Part shown: piece after piece, positions 1-10,376 of the stretch
Position numbering within the stretch: position 1 is the first letter of the stretch
Layout of the letters: every line of letters begins with the position of its first letter
Source: Pseudomonadota bacterium
GTDB taxonomy: Bacteria > Pseudomonadota > Gammaproteobacteria > Xanthomonadales > Xanthomonadaceae
Assembly (NCBI GenBank): GCA_023419315.1
Contig: JAEZYE010000023.1
Coordinates: 1 to 59,701, forward strand
Length of the DNA: 59,701 nt
Reading direction: 5' to 3'
Program-made: the position numbers and the translations under genes
The notes under the pieces: generated by a model
What the model saw: only the letters and a program-made list of their open reading frames with translations
The model's database searches: none
What the model was told of the DNA's origin: nothing

Positions 1-882
1 GAAGGCGGTTCCTCGATGACCGAAGCGATCAGCAAGCATCCGGTCCAGTTCGATGAGCTCTACCGCAACCTGGTGCGCGCCGGCGAAGGCGCCGGTGTGC
101 TGGAGACCGTGCTCGACACGATCGCCAATTACAAGGAAAACCTCGAAACGCTGAAGGGCAAGATCAAGAAGGCGCTGTTCTATCCGGCGATGACCATCGC
201 GGTCGCCATCATCGTCAGCGCCATCCTGCTGATCTTCGTGGTGCCGCAGTTCGAGGAGACGTTCAAGGGCTTCGGCGCGGAACTGCCGGCGTTCACCCAG
301 ATGATCGTCGCGGCGTCGCGCTTCATGGTCAGCTGGTGGTGGGCAATCCTGCTGATTGTCGTGGGCGCCATCTTCGGCGGCCTGTTCTTCTTCAAGCGCT
401 CGCCAGCCTTCCAGCACTTCGTGGACAGGGCCATCCTCAAGATCCCCGTGATCGGCGTCATCATGCACAACTCCGCCATCGCGCGTTTCGCACGCACGAC
501 TGCGGTGACCTTCAAGGCCGGCGTGCCGCTGGTGGAAGCCCTCGACACCGTGGCCGGCGCAACCGGCAACACGGTCTACGAGAAGGCCGTGCACCGCATG
601 CGCGATGATGTGGCCGTGGGTTACCCGATGAACATGGCGATGAAGCAGACCGCCCTGTTCCCGCACATGGTCATCCAGATGACCGCCATCGGCGAAGAAG
701 CCGGTGCGCTCGACACCATGCTGTTCAAGGTGGCCGAGTACTTCGAGCAGGAAGTGAACAACGCCGTGGATGCGCTTTCCAGCCTGATCGAGCCGATGAT
801 CATGGTCGTCATCGGCGTTCTGGTCGGCGGCATGGTCATCGGTATGTATCTGCCCATCTTCAAGTTGGCCGCAACGATTTAA
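1..882 (+). CDS. pilC: Type IV pilus inner-membrane platform protein PilC (3' part)
   Basis: The frame is open from base 1, so the window cuts off the N-terminal third; 293 residues remain of a family that is usually about 410-420 long. This is the polytopic inner-membrane platform on which the PilB/PilT motor ATPases act to polymerise and retract type IV pili. A T2SSF domain is visible, with the conserved Glu-Ala-Gly-rich stretches (RAGEGAGVLE; GEEAGALDTML) and three hydrophobic segments, the last at the C-terminus (IMVVIGVLVGGMVIGMYLP). The ATG at base 16 is an internal methionine. The next gene, pilD, starts 9 bases downstream, as in other pilB-pilC-pilD-coaE loci. Confidence 0.95.
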   Translation, partial: EGGSSMTEAISKHPVQFDELYRNLVRAGEGAGVLETVLDTIANYKENLETLKGKIKKALFYPAMTIAVAIIVSAILLIFVVPQFEETFKGFGAELPAFTQMIVAASRFMVSWWWAILLIVVGAIFGGLFFFKRSPAFQHFVDRAILKIPVIGVIMHNSAIARFARTTAVTFKAGVPLVEALDTVAGATGNTVYEKAVHRMRDDVAVGYPMNMAMKQTALFPHMVIQMTAIGEEAGALDTMLFKVAEYFEQEVNNAVDALSSLIEPMIMVVIGVLVGGMVIGMYLPIFKLAATI

Positions 883-891
883 ACTGGCCCG

Positions 892-1755
892 ATGGCATTT
901 CTCGATCAGCACCCCGGCCTCGGCTATCCCGTCGCGGCCGGCCTCGGCCTCATGGTGGGCAGTTTTCTCAACGTCGTGATCCTGCGCCTGCCGCGCAAGC
1001 TGGAGTGGCAGTGGCGGCGCGACGCCCGCGAGTTCCTTGAAGAACCCGAAATCTACGACCCGCCGCCGCCGGGCATCGTGGTCGAAAGCTCGCATTGCCC
1101 GCACTGCAAGCACAAGCTGTCGTGGTTCGAGAACATTCCGCTGCTCAGCTGGCTGGCGCTGCGAGGACGCTGCCGCCACTGCAAGGCGCCGATCTCGCCG
1201 CAATATCCTCTGGTCGAGTTGCTGACGGCGGTGCTGGTGCTGGCGTCGGTGTGGAAGTTCGGTTTCGGCTGGCAGGGCTTCGGCGCCGCCCTTTTCAGCT
1301 GCGTCCTGATCGCGCTGGCCGGCATCGATCTCCGCGAACGGGTCCTTCCCGACCAGCTCACCCTGCCGCTGATGTGGCTGGGCCTGATTGCCAGCGTCGA
1401 GAATCTCTACATGGCGCCCAAGCCGGCGGTACTCGGCGCGATTGCCGGGTATGTCTCGCTGTGGTCGGTGTGGTGGCTCTTCAAGCAGATCACCGGCAAG
1501 GAAGGCATGGGCCATGGCGACTTCAAGCTGCTCGCCGCCATCGGCGCGTGGACGGGTTTGAAGGGCGTACTGCCGACCATCCTGATTTCCTCGCTGGTCG
1601 GCGCCATCATCGGCTCGATCTGGCTGGCGTCGAAAGGACGCGATCGCGCCACGCCGATTCCCTTCGGTCCGTACCTGGCGATCGCGGGCTGGATCGTGTT
1701 CTTCTGGGGCACGCCTCTGCTGGACGCGTACCTGCGCTATTCCGGTTTCCGCTGA
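892..1755 (+). CDS. pilD: Prepilin leader peptidase / N-methyltransferase PilD
   Basis: Inner-membrane aspartic protease that removes the leader from type IV prepilins and T2SS pseudopilins and N-methylates the new N-terminus. It has 287 residues, normal for the family. The cytoplasmic zinc-binding loop has two CxxC pairs (C69/C72 and C94/C97). The two catalytic aspartates lie in GIDLRER (D146) and GMGHGDFKLL (D210), with about eight hydrophobic segments around them. It is the likely processing enzyme for the GspG/H/I/J/K pseudopilins encoded at 51.6-54.4 kb of this window (PilD is called XpsO in Xanthomonas). Confidence 0.97.
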   Translation: MAFLDQHPGLGYPVAAGLGLMVGSFLNVVILRLPRKLEWQWRRDAREFLEEPEIYDPPPPGIVVESSHCPHCKHKLSWFENIPLLSWLALRGRCRHCKAPISPQYPLVELLTAVLVLASVWKFGFGWQGFGAALFSCVLIALAGIDLRERVLPDQLTLPLMWLGLIASVENLYMAPKPAVLGAIAGYVSLWSVWWLFKQITGKEGMGHGDFKLLAAIGAWTGLKGVLPTILISSLVGAIIGSIWLASKGRDRATPIPFGPYLAIAGWIVFFWGTPLLDAYLRYSGFR

Positions 1756-1800
1756 GCGTCGCCGTCCCGGTGGCCCGCGCTTTCGGCCAATAATGGCGGC

Positions 1801-2436
1801 ATGAGCGACTACGTCATCGGCCTGACCGGCGGCATTGCCTCGGGCAAGAGCGCACTGGAACTGGGATTCGCAGCGCGCGGCATCGGCATCGCCGACGCCG
1901 ATCGCATTGCGCGGGAGATCGTCGAACCCGGCGAGCCGGCGTTGGCCGAGGTCATCGTGCGTTTCGGTTCACGGATGCTGGGGGCGGACGGTCGCCTTGA
2001 CCGCGCGGCGCTGCGAGCCCACGTGTTCGGCAATGACGGGGAAAGGAAAGCGCTCGAAGCCCTCCTTCATCCCCGCATCCGCACCCGGATGAAGGAGGTC
2101 TGCCGAGCGGCGACGAGTCCTTATGCCATCGCCACCATTCCGCTGCTGGCCGAAGGCGGCGGTCGTGCGGCATATCCATGGCTGGATCGGATCCTGGTCG
2201 TCGACGTGCCGCGCGAAGTGCAGAAAGCACGTTTGATGCAGCGTGATGGCATTGACGCCGCACTGGCCGAGAAGATGATCGCGGCGCAGGCAAGCCGGGA
2301 ACAACGACTGGCCATGGCGGATGACATCGTGATCAACGACGGCGCACTGGAACATCTGCACGCCGCCGTCGCGGAACTCGACGCACGTTACCGGTGGTTT
2401 GCATCCGCGGGCGATCCCGCCCGGCGGGACGACTGA
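1801..2436 (+). CDS. coaE: Dephospho-CoA kinase CoaE
   Basis: Phosphorylates the 3'-hydroxyl of dephospho-CoA with ATP, the last step of coenzyme A synthesis, in the cytoplasm. Its 211 residues start with a P-loop (GLTGGIASGKS, about residues 7-17), followed by the substrate-binding DADRIARE motif and the lid region. It follows pilD by 45 bases, an association conserved in gammaproteobacteria although the function is unrelated to pili. Its stop lies 4 bases from the end of the convergent Nudix-ThiE gene, and I see no terminator hairpin between them. Confidence 0.96.
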   Translation: MSDYVIGLTGGIASGKSALELGFAARGIGIADADRIAREIVEPGEPALAEVIVRFGSRMLGADGRLDRAALRAHVFGNDGERKALEALLHPRIRTRMKEVCRAATSPYAIATIPLLAEGGGRAAYPWLDRILVVDVPREVQKARLMQRDGIDAALAEKMIAAQASREQRLAMADDIVINDGALEHLHAAVAELDARYRWFASAGDPARRDD

Positions 2437-2440
2437 CGGA

Positions 2441-3394
2441 TCAGCCAGGCCACAGAGCGCGTATGGCCGCAATGCCTTGTGCGCCGTGCTGCCGGGCTTC
2501 GGTGACATCCACGGGCCCCATGCCGCCGATGGCGTAAATCGGCAGCGACACGGATTCGCGCAGGCGGGCAAATCCGTCCCAGCCCAACGGCGTCGTGCCC
2601 GGATGACTTGGCGTCTCCGACAGGCTGCCAAGCGCCACGAAATCGCAGCCCAGATCCTCTGCGCGACGCAGTTCCTGCGGCGTATGGCATGACGCGGCCA
2701 CCAGCGAGGCATCGTCCAGCGGGCGCATCGCCAGTTCGGCCAACTGCGACGCACGCAGGTGCACGCCAGCGCCGAGGTCACGCGCGAGCGAAATATCGCC
2801 ATTGATCAAGACGTCCGCCCCACTGCGGTGCGCAGCCTCCACCGCTTCCCGGGCCAGGCGTCGCCGGCGTGGGTCGTCGATGCCCGGCAACCGAACCTGC
2901 ACGCGACGGATGCCGGAAGCCAGCGCTGTCTGCAGTGACTCGATCCAGGCGGCATCATCCCCGCCCGGCGCGGGCGTGACCAGATAGCGATCCGGATGCA
3001 GCAGCGCGGCTACGACCGGACGATCGGCCGGTGGCATCGCATAGCGCGGCAGTTTGTCGGGCGCGACCCAGGCGAGCGCCTGCCCTTCGTGGCCGCGCGG
3101 CTGCCCTTTCCACGACACGATGCGACGTACATCCAGGCGCAGCCGTTTGTCCGGATACTGCTGCGGCACGGCGATGACCGGCGCGCCGACTTCCGCGGTG
3201 ATGCCCAGTTCCTCCTGCAGTTCGCGAACGAGTGCATCTGTTTCGCTTTCGCCCGGCTCGCGTTTGCCACCGGGAAATTCCCAGCGACCGGCGAGATCAC
3301 GTCCCTCGGTGCGGCGGGCGAGCAGGATGCGGCCGCGGGCGTCAGTGATGACGCCGGCCATGACGTGGATGGATCGCAGAGGTTGGCTGGACAT
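2441..3394 (-). CDS. Nudix hydrolase (MutT-like) fused to thiamine-phosphate synthase-like domain
   Basis: Two-domain protein of 317 residues. The N-terminal half is a Nudix hydrolase of the 8-oxo-dGTP diphosphatase (MutT) type with a perfect box GX5EX7REUXEEXGU at residues 43-65 (starting GKREPGE, ending RELQEELGI). The C-terminal half resembles ThiE/TenI: it has GVHLRASQLA, AASCHT, DFVALGSLSETPSHPG and the phosphate-loop YAIGGM. The ATG at 3394 (MSSQPLRS) was chosen because the domain begins there; the longer open frame runs back into the secA terminator. It lies downstream of secA, as mutT does in many proteobacteria. The real activity of the ThiE-like half is unproven in such fusions. Confidence 0.92.
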   Translation of the reverse strand: MSSQPLRSIHVMAGVITDARGRILLARRTEGRDLAGRWEFPGGKREPGESETDALVRELQEELGITAEVGAPVIAVPQQYPDKRLRLDVRRIVSWKGQPRGHEGQALAWVAPDKLPRYAMPPADRPVVAALLHPDRYLVTPAPGGDDAAWIESLQTALASGIRRVQVRLPGIDDPRRRRLAREAVEAAHRSGADVLINGDISLARDLGAGVHLRASQLAELAMRPLDDASLVAASCHTPQELRRAEDLGCDFVALGSLSETPSHPGTTPLGWDGFARLRESVSLPIYAIGGMGPVDVTEARQHGAQGIAAIRALWPG

Positions 3395-3442
3395 GGCCGA
3401 AGCTTGCAGGGAATTTGTCGACGAATGCAATGCCGAGCGGCC

Positions 3443-3470
3443 AAAAGAAAGGCCGGAACATGTCCGGCCT
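3443..3470 (-). terminator. Rho-independent terminator after secA
   Basis: On the minus strand an 8-bp perfect stem AGGCCGGA/TCCGGCCT (3463-3470 with 3450-3457, 5-base loop) is followed by the T-rich run TTTCTTTT. It lies 26 bases after the secA stop and before the ATG of the Nudix-ThiE gene. Confidence 0.85.
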
Positions 3471-3495
3471 CTCGGTGTTGCCTTGTTCGCCTGAC

Positions 3496-6218
<2,723 letters not shown>

Positions 6219-6222
<4 letters not shown>

Positions 6223-6263
6223 GTAAGGAACCGGTTGGAAAGAGCAGCGATCCGCCGATTCAT
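6219..6263 (-). CDS. Putative 14-residue leader peptide overlapping the secA start
   Basis: Mini-ORF MNRRIAALSNRFLT on the minus strand; its TGA overlaps the secA ATG as ATGA. It lies between the leader hairpin and secA, and an in-frame TAG upstream prevents a longer version. Its own Shine-Dalgarno sequence is weak (CCGGG). Because secA lacks an obvious ribosome-binding site, coupled re-initiation is a plausible role. It is too short to act like SecM, and no homologue is known to me. Confidence 0.35.
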
Positions 6264-6273
6264 CCCGGCAGGA

Positions 6274-6306
6274 CCCGAAAACGAAACAGGGCGCTAGGCG
6301 CCCTGT
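6274..6306 (-). terminator. Intrinsic-terminator-like hairpin between the M23 gene and secA
   Basis: Minus strand: a 9-bp perfect stem ACAGGGCGC/GCGCCCTGT (6298-6306 with 6286-6294, 3-base loop) followed by TTTCGTTTTC. It would terminate the M23 peptidase transcript. It also lies downstream of the predicted secA promoter, so it may act as an attenuator of secA. Confidence 0.75.
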
Positions 6307-6320
6307 CTGGCAACACCGTC

Positions 6321-6348
6321 ATTGTAGCTTGGGGCGCGACTGTATGAA
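6321..6348 (-). promoter_or_regulatory. Predicted sigma70 promoter for secA
   Basis: Minus strand: TTCATA (6343-6348), 16-base spacer, TACAAT (6321-6326). The -10 box matches 5 of 6 and the -35 box 4 of 6 consensus bases. It lies in the M23-secA intergenic region and points to secA, about 100 bases away, with the 6274-6306 hairpin in the transcribed leader. Confidence 0.55.
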
Positions 6349-6366
6349 TCAAGCCCGCCCGCAGCC

Positions 6367-7317
6367 TCAGCCGCGTTGCAGCTTGCCGACCGGCGTCGGA
6401 CCTTCGCCCAGGAACTTGCGCGGATTGACCACGCGGCCGTTTTCCCAGACTTCGAAGTGGACGTGCGCGCCCGTGGAGCGGCCGGTCGATCCGGCCTTGG
6501 CCACTTCCTGGCCGACGCGAACCAGATCACCCGCTTTGACGATCAGGCGCGAGTTGTGCGCATACCGCGTGATGTATCCATTGCCGTGGTCAACGTCGAC
6601 CACATTGCCGTAGCCGCCCTTGACGCCGGCGAAGCTGACAACACCATCGGCCACCGACAGCACCGGGTCACCTACGGCCGCCTTGAAGTCGATGCCCTTG
6701 TGGTACTGGCCACCACCGCCAAACGGATCGGCACGACCGCCGAAGCCGGACGTGATGTAGCTGTTGGCGATCGGCATGCGCGAGGGTGTGGCGTTCCTGT
6801 CCAGCTCACGGTTGAACAGCAGCGCTTCCAGTACCGACAGCTGCTGTCCCGACGCCGCGAACTGGCGTTCCAGCTTTCCCACCTGGCGATCCAGTTCCGA
6901 AGGCGCCATGTCGTAGGCCACGTCGTTACCACCGACGCCCACCGGTTCCTCGAAATCGAACTCGCCGTCTTCCAGCTGGCCCATGCGCGTCAGGCGTTCG
7001 CCCAGCGCATTGAGGCGGTTTGCCTGCGCCTGCAGTTCGCCCAGGCGCGCAGCCATGGCATTGATCTCCTGCTGCGCACCACGGCGGACCTGCTCGAGCT
7101 CTTCCGTCTGGCGATCCGCTTTGGCCTGGAGCAGCGAGACCTGGCCCATGCCAAGCGCACTGCGCCCCGCCATGCCGGCCACGAGACCACCGACCAGAAG
7201 GCAGCCAGCCACCGTCAAAGGACGCGAGTGGATGATGTGTCGGGCGCGATAGGCGGGACCAGCCAGATGGCGACTCCACCACGCACGCGATATGTTTACG
7301 ATGTTTTGAAAAGCCAT
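6367..7317 (-). CDS. M23 family (LytM) peptidoglycan endopeptidase, membrane-anchored
   Basis: 316 residues starting MAFQNIVNIS. An N-terminal hydrophobic segment (LTVAGCLLVGGLVAGMAG, about residues 36-53) is followed by a coiled-coil stretch rich in Gln/Arg/Glu and then a C-terminal LytM domain. Both zinc motifs are intact, HxxxD (HKGID) and HxH (HVHFEV), so it is predicted to be an active D,D-endopeptidase cutting peptidoglycan cross-links in the periplasm, not an EnvC/NlpD-like degenerate activator. The longer open frame upstream runs antisense through dciA, and its extra residues look like shadow sequence. The gene lies between secA and dciA, and its start codon is 8 bases from that of dciA on the other strand. 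Confidence 0.9.
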   Translation of the reverse strand: MAFQNIVNISRAWWSRHLAGPAYRARHIIHSRPLTVAGCLLVGGLVAGMAGRSALGMGQVSLLQAKADRQTEELEQVRRGAQQEINAMAARLGELQAQANRLNALGERLTRMGQLEDGEFDFEEPVGVGGNDVAYDMAPSELDRQVGKLERQFAASGQQLSVLEALLFNRELDRNATPSRMPIANSYITSGFGGRADPFGGGGQYHKGIDFKAAVGDPVLSVADGVVSFAGVKGGYGNVVDVDHGNGYITRYAHNSRLIVKAGDLVRVGQEVAKAGSTGRSTGAHVHFEVWENGRVVNPRKFLGEGPTPVGKLQRG

Positions 7318-7325
7318 AGATATCG

Positions 7326-7796
7326 ATGTCTGATTCAGTGTCCAAGCCGCGTGGCGCAGCGCAACCGCAGACGGCCCTTCAGGCCGCGCTGACGGCGCCT
7401 GCCGCCGACCCGATTCGTCGTGCACTCTGGCTCGACGCCTTGGAACAACAACTTCGCCCCTGTCTCCCGCCCGCCCTGGCCCCCCACTGCCGTCTGGCAA
7501 ATGTGGCCGGCGAACGGCTCGTTTTTATCGTCGACTCCCCCATCTGGCGCGCCAAACTGCGGCTCGCCTCGGCGGAATTGCTGGACGCGGCCCGCTCCAT
7601 CGGAATGACGGTCTCCGACGTGGCCATCAAGACGACCACCGCACCGCTGCATCCACCGCTCCGGACTGATTACCCGTCCACCCCTGTCCCAGAAGCGTCG
7701 CGCAAGGCACTTGCGGCAGTTCTGGCATCCCTGGATCCCCCGGTCTCCGCCGGGAGCACTTCGGCGGCGGACCGCCGGCGGCCTGGGCGCAAATAA
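7326..7796 (+). CDS. dciA: DciA-like (DUF721) replicative helicase loader
   Basis: 156-residue DUF721 protein. The conserved core (ALWLDALEQQLRPCLPP ... ERLVFIVDSPIWRAKLRL ... LLDAARS) is the N-terminal domain of DciA, the ancestral loader of DnaB in bacteria lacking DnaC. The C-terminal half is Pro/Ser/Arg-rich and looks disordered, as in other DciA proteins. The neighbours lpxC, M23 peptidase and secA match the dciA locus of Pseudomonas and Xanthomonas. The ATG lies inside the imperfect palindrome at 7318-7331 and has only a distant weak Shine-Dalgarno sequence, so a later start is possible. Confidence 0.88.
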   Translation: MSDSVSKPRGAAQPQTALQAALTAPAADPIRRALWLDALEQQLRPCLPPALAPHCRLANVAGERLVFIVDSPIWRAKLRLASAELLDAARSIGMTVSDVAIKTTTAPLHPPLRTDYPSTPVPEASRKALAAVLASLDPPVSAGSTSAADRRRPGRK

Positions 7797-7975
7797 GCGC
7801 GCGACCACCACGAAGCCAGCGCATGGTACCGGCCATCCCGGGTCGGGTCGTTAGCTGAAAGTTAAAATTCGGTTATTTTTACTGACGGAATTTGACGCAA
7901 ATCACATAAACGGCAATGTGTAGCCGTGTGTATCGCGTGAAATCGTTTACGTGAGTCGAGAGCGCGTGAATGCGC
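7797..7975. other. Intergenic region between convergent dciA and lpxC
   Basis: 179 bases with no gene. It contains an unusually AT-rich stretch (7851-7912) that begins TTAGCTGAAAGTTAA, a motif repeated upstream of lpxC. A 6-bp stem GAGCGC/GCGCTC at 7960-7977 touches the lpxC stop but has no T-run on either strand. Confidence 0.6.
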
Positions 7976-8893
7976 TCACGCGGTCGCTGAGGCGACCGCA
8001 CCGTAGGTGACAGGCGAGGGGCGATGCGCCTCTTCGAAGGTGACCTCTTCCCAGGCTTCCGGCTGCGCCAGCAGCGCCCGCACCAGCTTGTTGTTCAGTG
8101 CGTGACCGGATTTGTAGCCCTCGTACGCACCGAGGACAGGGCGGCCAGCGAGATAGAGGTCGCCGATGGCGTCGAGGATCTTGTGGCGGACGAATTCGTC
8201 GGCATAACGCAGACCGTCGTCATTAAGAACCCGGAACTCGTCCAGCACGATGGCATTGTCCATCGAGCCGCCCAGTCCGAGATTGCGTTCGCGCATGTAT
8301 TCCAGGTCACGCATGAAGCCGAAGGTGCGCGCCCGCGCAACCTCCTTGATGTATGCGCCGGTCGAGAACTCGACTTCCGCTCGCGATTGCGAGGCCGGAA
8401 TCATCGGGTGATCGAACTTCACGGTGAAGCCGACCTTGAAGCCGTCGTAGGGTTCGAAGCGCGCCACCTTGTCACCTTCCGTGACTTCGATGGGCTTCTT
8501 GATCCGGATGAAGCGCTTCGGTGCGTTCTGCTCGACGATGCCGGCCGATTGCAGCAGGAATACGAAGGGGCCGGCCGAGCCATCCATGATCGGCAATTCG
8601 GCGGAGGACAACTCCACATAGACGTTGTCGACGCCCAGTCCCGCGAGGGCCGACATCAGGTGTTCGACCGTCTGGACCTTGGCGCCATCGCAGCTCAAGC
8701 CCGTGCACAACGTCGTCTCGGTGACCAGTTCCGCGCTGGCCGGCATCTCGATGATCGGCTCGAGATCGACGCGCCGGAATACCACGCCCGTATCAACAGG
8801 CGCCGGTCGCAGCGTCATGTAGACCTTTTCGCCACTGTGCAGGCCGACGCCGGTGGCGCGGATCACGTTCTTGAGTGTGCGTTGCTGGGCCAT
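7976..8893 (-). CDS. lpxC: UDP-3-O-acyl-N-acetylglucosamine deacetylase LpxC
   Basis: Zinc deacetylase for the committed step of lipid A synthesis, in the cytoplasm. It has 305 residues starting MAQQRTLKNVIRATG. The family signatures are GVGLHSGEKV, the zinc-ligand region containing TVEHLMSALAGLGVDN, the central GSAGPFVFLL, and the later zinc ligands in VRHKILDAIGDLYL. The upstream methionine of the longer frame lies inside the predicted -10 box, so the ATG at 8893 is preferred. The gene is separated from ftsZ by a terminator and has its own promoter at 8929-8957. It ends convergently with dciA. Confidence 0.98.
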   Translation of the reverse strand: MAQQRTLKNVIRATGVGLHSGEKVYMTLRPAPVDTGVVFRRVDLEPIIEMPASAELVTETTLCTGLSCDGAKVQTVEHLMSALAGLGVDNVYVELSSAELPIMDGSAGPFVFLLQSAGIVEQNAPKRFIRIKKPIEVTEGDKVARFEPYDGFKVGFTVKFDHPMIPASQSRAEVEFSTGAYIKEVARARTFGFMRDLEYMRERNLGLGGSMDNAIVLDEFRVLNDDGLRYADEFVRHKILDAIGDLYLAGRPVLGAYEGYKSGHALNNKLVRALLAQPEAWEEVTFEEAHRPSPVTYGAVASATA

Positions 8894-8928
8894 CGGAGCG
8901 ACCGAGGTTGTACGTACGGGGGGCGGCG

Positions 8929-8957
8929 AGAATAGCACGCAATTAGCTGAATCTTAA
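8929..8957 (-). promoter_or_regulatory. Predicted lpxC promoter
   Basis: Minus strand: TTAAGA (8952-8957), 17-base spacer, TATTCT (8929-8934), each matching 4 of 6 consensus bases, with the ATG 35 bases downstream of the -10. The -35 and most of the spacer fall in the 15-base motif that recurs at 7851-7865 on the far side of lpxC. Confidence 0.6.
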
Positions 8958-9018
8958 CGGAAGAATCGCTCTGTCCTGCAATTGCAACAGAGCCTCGCCA
9001 GACTGGCTGATTGCGGAT

Positions 9019-9050
9019 GAAAAGCTGCCGGACCGGTCAAGTCCGGCAGC
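9019..9050 (-). terminator. Rho-independent terminator of the dcw operon after ftsZ
   Basis: Minus strand: a perfect 10-bp stem GCTGCCGGAC/GTCCGGCAGC (9041-9050 with 9024-9033, 7-base loop) followed directly by TTTTC. It lies 54 bases beyond the ftsZ stop and separates the dcw operon from lpxC. Confidence 0.85.
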
Positions 9051-9104
9051 GAAGGACACGGCGATGTGTTGCCCTCCCCCGAAAGGAAGGTAGTGCAATC
9101 GGAC

Positions 9105-10331
9105 TCAGTCTGCCTGGCGGCGCAGGAACGCCGGGATATCCAGGTAGTCGGCCGGCAAGTCGGCCGCCGCCGGAGCCGGCGAGGCGCTCATTGCCGGCGC
9201 CGCCGAGCCGCGGCGCAGACCGAGTCCACCGACGGCGTCGGCCACCGGATCGACATTGGCCATGGCGTCGTAGGCCGGCAGACCGGTGGTCGCGTCACGG
9301 ACCAGCTTGATCGGGGCGCGGACCGGTTCCCGCTCCATGCCACCACGACCGACCGGCTGGCGGGCCGCCGTACGGTTCAGGCCGGTGGCGACCACGGTCA
9401 CGCGCACTTCGTCCTGCATGTCCGGATCGAGCACGGTGCCGACGACGACCGTCGCATCTTCCGAGGCGAAGCCTTCGATGGTGCGGCCCACTTCGTCGAA
9501 CTCGGCCATGGTGAAGTCCGGACCGGCGGTGATGTTGACCAGGATGCCGTTCGCGCCGGACAGGTTGACGTCGTCCAGCAGCGGGTTCTGGATGGCGCTT
9601 TCCGCCGCCGCCTGCGCGCGGTCGTCACCGCGTGCATGGCCGGTGCCCATCATGGCCAGGCCCATTTCGCTCATCACGGTGCGCACGTCGGCGAAGTCGA
9701 CGTTGATCAGGCCGGGACGCACGATCAGATCGGCAATGCCCTGCACGGCGCCAAGCAGCACGTCGTTGGCGGCACGGAATGCCTGGATCATCGTCGCGTT
9801 GCGGCCCAGCACGGTGATCAGCTTCTCATTGGGGATGGTGATCAGCGAATCGCAGTGATGGCTCAGTTCCTCGATGCCTTTCAGCGCCACCTGCATGCGG
9901 CGACGTCCTTCGAACGGGAACGGCTTGGTCACCACGGCAACGGTCAGGATGCCCATTTCCTTGGCCAGCTGCGCCACGACCGGCGCTGCGCCGGTGCCGG
10001 TGCCGCCGCCCATGCCGGCGGTGATGAACACCATGTCCGCGCCATCCAGCGCCTCGATGATGCGTTCGCGATCTTCCAGTGCGGCCTGGCGACCGACTTC
10101 CGGATTCGCGCCCGCGCCCAGGCCCTTGGTGACGTTGCCGCCGAGTTGCAGCTGCAGCTTCGCGCCGCAGTTCTTGATCGCCTGCGAATCGGTATTGGCG
10201 GTGATGAACTCCACGCCGTCCACGCTGCCATTGACCATGTGCGCGACTGCGTTGCCGCCACCGCCGCCCACGCCGATGACCTTGATCACTGCGTTCGGAG
10301 CCATCTTCTCGACCAGTTCGAAATGTGCCAT
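9105..10331 (-). CDS. ftsZ: Cell division protein FtsZ
   Basis: Tubulin-like GTPase that forms the cytokinetic Z ring. It has 408 residues starting MAHFELVEKM; five extra residues upstream are in frame but less likely. It shows the glycine-rich N-terminal IGVGGGGGNAV, the tubulin signature GGGTGTGAA (residues 108-116), the T7 loop region NVDFADVRTV, and a variable Ala/Pro linker ending in the conserved C-terminal peptide DYLDIPAFLRRQ, which binds FtsA and ZipA. It is the last gene of the dcw cluster, separated from ftsA by 183 bases that hold an inverted-repeat element, so it may also be transcribed separately. Confidence 0.99.
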   Translation of the reverse strand: MAHFELVEKMAPNAVIKVIGVGGGGGNAVAHMVNGSVDGVEFITANTDSQAIKNCGAKLQLQLGGNVTKGLGAGANPEVGRQAALEDRERIIEALDGADMVFITAGMGGGTGTGAAPVVAQLAKEMGILTVAVVTKPFPFEGRRRMQVALKGIEELSHHCDSLITIPNEKLITVLGRNATMIQAFRAANDVLLGAVQGIADLIVRPGLINVDFADVRTVMSEMGLAMMGTGHARGDDRAQAAAESAIQNPLLDDVNLSGANGILVNITAGPDFTMAEFDEVGRTIEGFASEDATVVVGTVLDPDMQDEVRVTVVATGLNRTAARQPVGRGGMEREPVRAPIKLVRDATTGLPAYDAMANVDPVADAVGGLGLRRGSAAPAMSASPAPAAADLPADYLDIPAFLRRQAD

Positions 10332-10376
10332 GTCCGTTGTCCTCATTTATTTAGTTATGTGTTGCTTGTTTGAAGC

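Noticed and set aside
7960..7977. Stem GAGCGC/GCGCTC as a terminator between dciA and lpxC
   Set aside because: Only 6 bp, no T-run on either strand, and it overlaps the lpxC stop codon.
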